Assembly (NCBI GenBank): GCA_013812995.1
Contig: JACCSL010000116.1
Location: forward strand, 1 to 7,962
Length of the DNA stretch: 7,962 nucleotides
Reading direction: 5' to 3'
From: Ardenticatenales bacterium
Lineage (GTDB): Bacteria > Chloroflexota > Anaerolineae > Ardenticatenales > Ardenticatenaceae
The notes below the pieces were generated by a model. That model was given only the letters and a program-made list of their open reading frames with translations, searched no databases and was not told where the DNA came from. How positions within the stretch are numbered: the stretch's first letter is position 1; each line of letters opens with the position of its first letter. This document shows, in pieces, positions 6,193 through 7,962 of the stretch. The position numbers and the translations under genes are program-made.

Positions 6193-7404
6193 ATGCGACG
6201 CTTATACATTCTATGCACACTCACCGTGCTGATTACCCTGCTGCTGGCTGCCTGCGGAGGCAGCAACACCCCGGCAGGAACGCCGGGAGCGGATGGAGGG
6301 AGCACACCAGCCCCTTCGAGCGAGGGCCCAAAAATCACGCTGGCCGAGGGGGAAAAGCTAAAGGTCGCCTTCGTCTACGTGGCTCCTATTGGCGATCTGG
6401 GGTGGACCTGGGCGCACGATCAGGCGCGCATCGCCATCCAGGAAGAGTTCGGTGATCGTGTGGAGGCAACCTATGTGGAAAATGTGCCGGAAGGGCCAGA
6501 GTCGGCGCGCGTCATCCGCGACTTTGCGCAGAAGGGATACCATCTGATCTTCACCACCTCTTTCGGGTACATGGACCCCACCGTGGAGGTCGCCACGGAG
6601 TTCCCCAATACCTGGTTTGTTCATATCTCCGGCTACAAGACGGCCCCGAATGTCAGCACGGTCTTCGGGCGGATGGAGATACCGCGCTACCTGAGCGGAA
6701 TCGTGGCGGGAAGCGCGACGGAGAGCAACATCATTGGCTATGTGGCTGCCTTTGACATTCCCGAGGTGGTGCGTGGCATCAACGCCTTCACTCTGGGCGT
6801 GCGCTCCGTCAATCCCGAGGCCGAGGTAAGAGTCGTCTACACCAGTACCTGGTTCGGCCCGCCCCAGGAGCGGGAGGCGGCGCAGGCCCTGCTCGACCAG
6901 GGCGCAGATGTCATCGCCCAGCATCAGGACACGACGGAACCGCAGAAGGCTGCCGCAGAAGCAGAGGCGCTCTCGATTGGCTATGACTCGGACATGAGCG
7001 GCTTCGTGGGCGATACGGTGCTGACCAGCCCGGTCTGGGACTGGGGTGTAAAGTACAAGGAGATCGTGCAGCAGGTGCTGGATGGCACCTATCGGAGCGA
7101 ATCCTACTACGGAGCGGAGATTGTGGGCCTGGCCCCCTTCAGCCCGCAGGTGGATGCCCGCATCGTCAGCATCGTCGAAGAGCAGGACGCGGCGATTCGG
7201 GCGGGCACGGCTGACGTCTTCTGCGGCCCGATTAACTCCAACACCGGGGTACTCGTCGTGGCGGAGGGCAAGTGTCTGACCGATGCCGAGCTTCTGTCGA
7301 TGGATTGGTACGTGGAGGGTGTCGTGGGCGAAGCCCCTGCCGAGGCCAAGGAGGGAATGGGCGAGGAGAGCAGCAAGGTTCCGGCCCGGACCATCAGCGA
7401 ATAA
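6193..7404 (+). CDS. BMP/PnrA-family ABC transporter substrate-binding lipoprotein (first copy, 403 aa)
   Basis: Extracytoplasmic lipid-anchored binding protein, likely delivering a purine nucleoside or base to an ABC importer. The N-terminus is a type II signal peptide: MRR, a hydrophobic core, then the lipobox LAAC with lipidated Cys21. A Gly/Pro/Ser/Thr-rich tether follows to about residue 46. The BMP domain begins at KVAFVYVAPIGDLGWTW and includes FPNTWFVHISGY, NIIGYVAAFD, the hinge region with ADVIAQHQDT, and a C-terminal lobe. C344 and C361 near the end could form a disulfide. The frame stays open upstream into the deaminase gene, but the ATG at 6193 is the true start: it begins the signal peptide and follows GAGGAGA at 6174-6180. 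It lies 37 bases after the deaminase stop, so cotranscription is likely. The family is well supported; the precise ligand is inferred from the neighbouring deaminase. Confidence 0.92.
   Translation: MRRLYILCTLTVLITLLLAACGGSNTPAGTPGADGGSTPAPSSEGPKITLAEGEKLKVAFVYVAPIGDLGWTWAHDQARIAIQEEFGDRVEATYVENVPEGPESARVIRDFAQKGYHLIFTTSFGYMDPTVEVATEFPNTWFVHISGYKTAPNVSTVFGRMEIPRYLSGIVAGSATESNIIGYVAAFDIPEVVRGINAFTLGVRSVNPEAEVRVVYTSTWFGPPQEREAAQALLDQGADVIAQHQDTTEPQKAAAEAEALSIGYDSDMSGFVGDTVLTSPVWDWGVKYKEIVQQVLDGTYRSESYYGAEIVGLAPFSPQVDARIVSIVEEQDAAIRAGTADVFCGPINSNTGVLVVAEGKCLTDAELLSMDWYVEGVVGEAPAEAKEGMGEESSKVPARTISE
6636..6726 (+). repeat. Near-identical tract shared by the two BMP genes (copy 1)
   Basis: Bases 6636-6726 match 7872-7962 at 90 of 91 positions; the only difference is T at 6651 against C at 7887. 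The last 75 bases are perfect. Sequence just left of the tract is clearly diverged, including many silent positions. The match reaches the window edge, so its full length is unknown. Confidence 0.9.
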
Positions 7405-7467
7405 GCATAGCCGGCACGGATAGCGCGACATGAGAGACCCCTGGATTCACCTGAGGAGCTAACGTCT

Positions 7468-7962
7468 ATGCAGCGTTTATGGCGTTTACTTGTTGCTTTG
7501 TCCCTACTGATGGCGCTGTTGGTGGCCTGCGGTGGGGGCTCCCAATCCACCACGGGCACCAGTTCGCCGAATGTTGAGCGCGCGGCGGGTGAGCCCCTGA
7601 AGATCGCCTTCATCTACAATGGACCAATTGGCGATCTGGGGTGGAATTGGGCCCACGATCAGGGACGTCTGGCAATCAGCGAGGAATTCAGGGATCGAGT
7701 CCTGATGACCTCTGTGGAGAGTGTCTCGGAGGAACAGGCCACACAGGTGATCCGCGACTATGCCCAGCAGGGATATCACCTCATCTTCACACCTGCCTCT
7801 GGCTTCATCGATCCGACCATCGAGGTGGCAAAAGAATTCCCCAACACCTGGTTTATCCATGCCTCGGGGAGCAAGACGGCCCCGAACGTCAGCACGGTCT
7901 TCGGGCGGATGGAGATACCGCGCTACCTGAGCGGAATCGTGGCGGGAAGCGCGACGGAGAGC
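7468..7962 (+). CDS. BMP/PnrA-family substrate-binding lipoprotein (second tandem copy, partial, cut by window end)
   Basis: The first 165 residues of a second binding protein are visible; the frame is open to the last base. It has a signal peptide with lipobox LVAC (Cys21), a Gly/Ser/Thr-rich tether, and the BMP start KIAFIYNGPIGDLGWNW followed by FPNTWFIHASG. About two thirds of residues match the first copy by hand count over the early domain. All 30 residues from KTAPNVS to the window edge match. GAGGAG at 7453-7458 lies nine bases before the ATG. The gap from the preceding stop is 63 bases with no terminator seen, so it probably belongs to the same operon. Tether and early-domain differences suggest a distinct but related ligand, or redundancy. 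Confidence 0.9.
   Translation, partial: MQRLWRLLVALSLLMALLVACGGGSQSTTGTSSPNVERAAGEPLKIAFIYNGPIGDLGWNWAHDQGRLAISEEFRDRVLMTSVESVSEEQATQVIRDYAQQGYHLIFTPASGFIDPTIEVAKEFPNTWFIHASGSKTAPNVSTVFGRMEIPRYLSGIVAGSATES
7872..7962 (+). repeat. Near-identical tract shared by the two BMP genes (copy 2)
   Basis: Counterpart of 6636-6726 at an offset of 1236 bp. The left boundary is sharp, just before the codon for the K of KTAPNVS. The right boundary lies outside the window. Confidence 0.9.

Noticed and set aside
6358..7431. Minus-strand open frame of 357 codons, with a similar minus-strand frame at 7504-7860
   Set aside because: They resemble each other only because the BMP paralogs on the other strand are related. 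They have no recognisable family features.

Overview
The window is GC-rich. It holds four protein-coding genes in two divergent transcription units, separated by a 483-base control region full of repeats. The lipoprotein style (a cytoplasmic-membrane lipobox followed by a Gly/Pro/Ser/Thr-rich tether), the very large CHAT/STAND/TPR protein and the scattered short palindromic repeats suggest a member of the Chloroflexota. This is an inference from general character; no taxonomic marker gene is present.

Left part (147-4298, minus strand): one gene for a 1383-residue protein. It has an N-terminal CHAT (caspase-like) domain, a central STAND-type P-loop NTPase, about eight TPR repeats, and a C-terminal helical module present twice on either side of an Ala/Pro-rich linker. 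This is the architecture of a bacterial NLR-like sensor/effector: TPRs sense, the NTPase switches, and the caspase-like domain cuts. It is a candidate conflict or cell-death gene, but its function is not proven by sequence. The linker between CHAT and NTPase is encoded by an approximately 84-bp palindromic repeat. A relative of that repeat lies in the intergenic region, so a mobile palindromic element appears to have been domesticated in frame.

Middle (4299-4781): the divergent intergenic region. It carries a good SigA-type promoter for the minus-strand gene, the second copy of the palindromic element, short direct and inverted repeats built on CTTTTGCCCTTT / TTGACTTTCC, and a TATAAT box followed by a ribosome binding site for the rightward operon.

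Right part (4782-7962, plus strand): a probable operon. First comes an amidohydrolase that closely resembles 8-oxoguanine deaminases. Two tandem paralogous BMP/PnrA-family lipoproteins follow; these are substrate-binding proteins of ABC transporters for purine nucleosides or related compounds. The second is cut by the window end. The simplest reading is uptake of an (oxidised) purine by the binding proteins and deamination by the enzyme, with the ABC permease and ATPase genes expected beyond the right edge. The two paralogs share a nearly identical stretch of at least 91 bp inside otherwise diverged genes, a sign of recent gene conversion.

The first 146 bases contain no gene. They hold two copies of a 19-bp repeat with a palindromic core.
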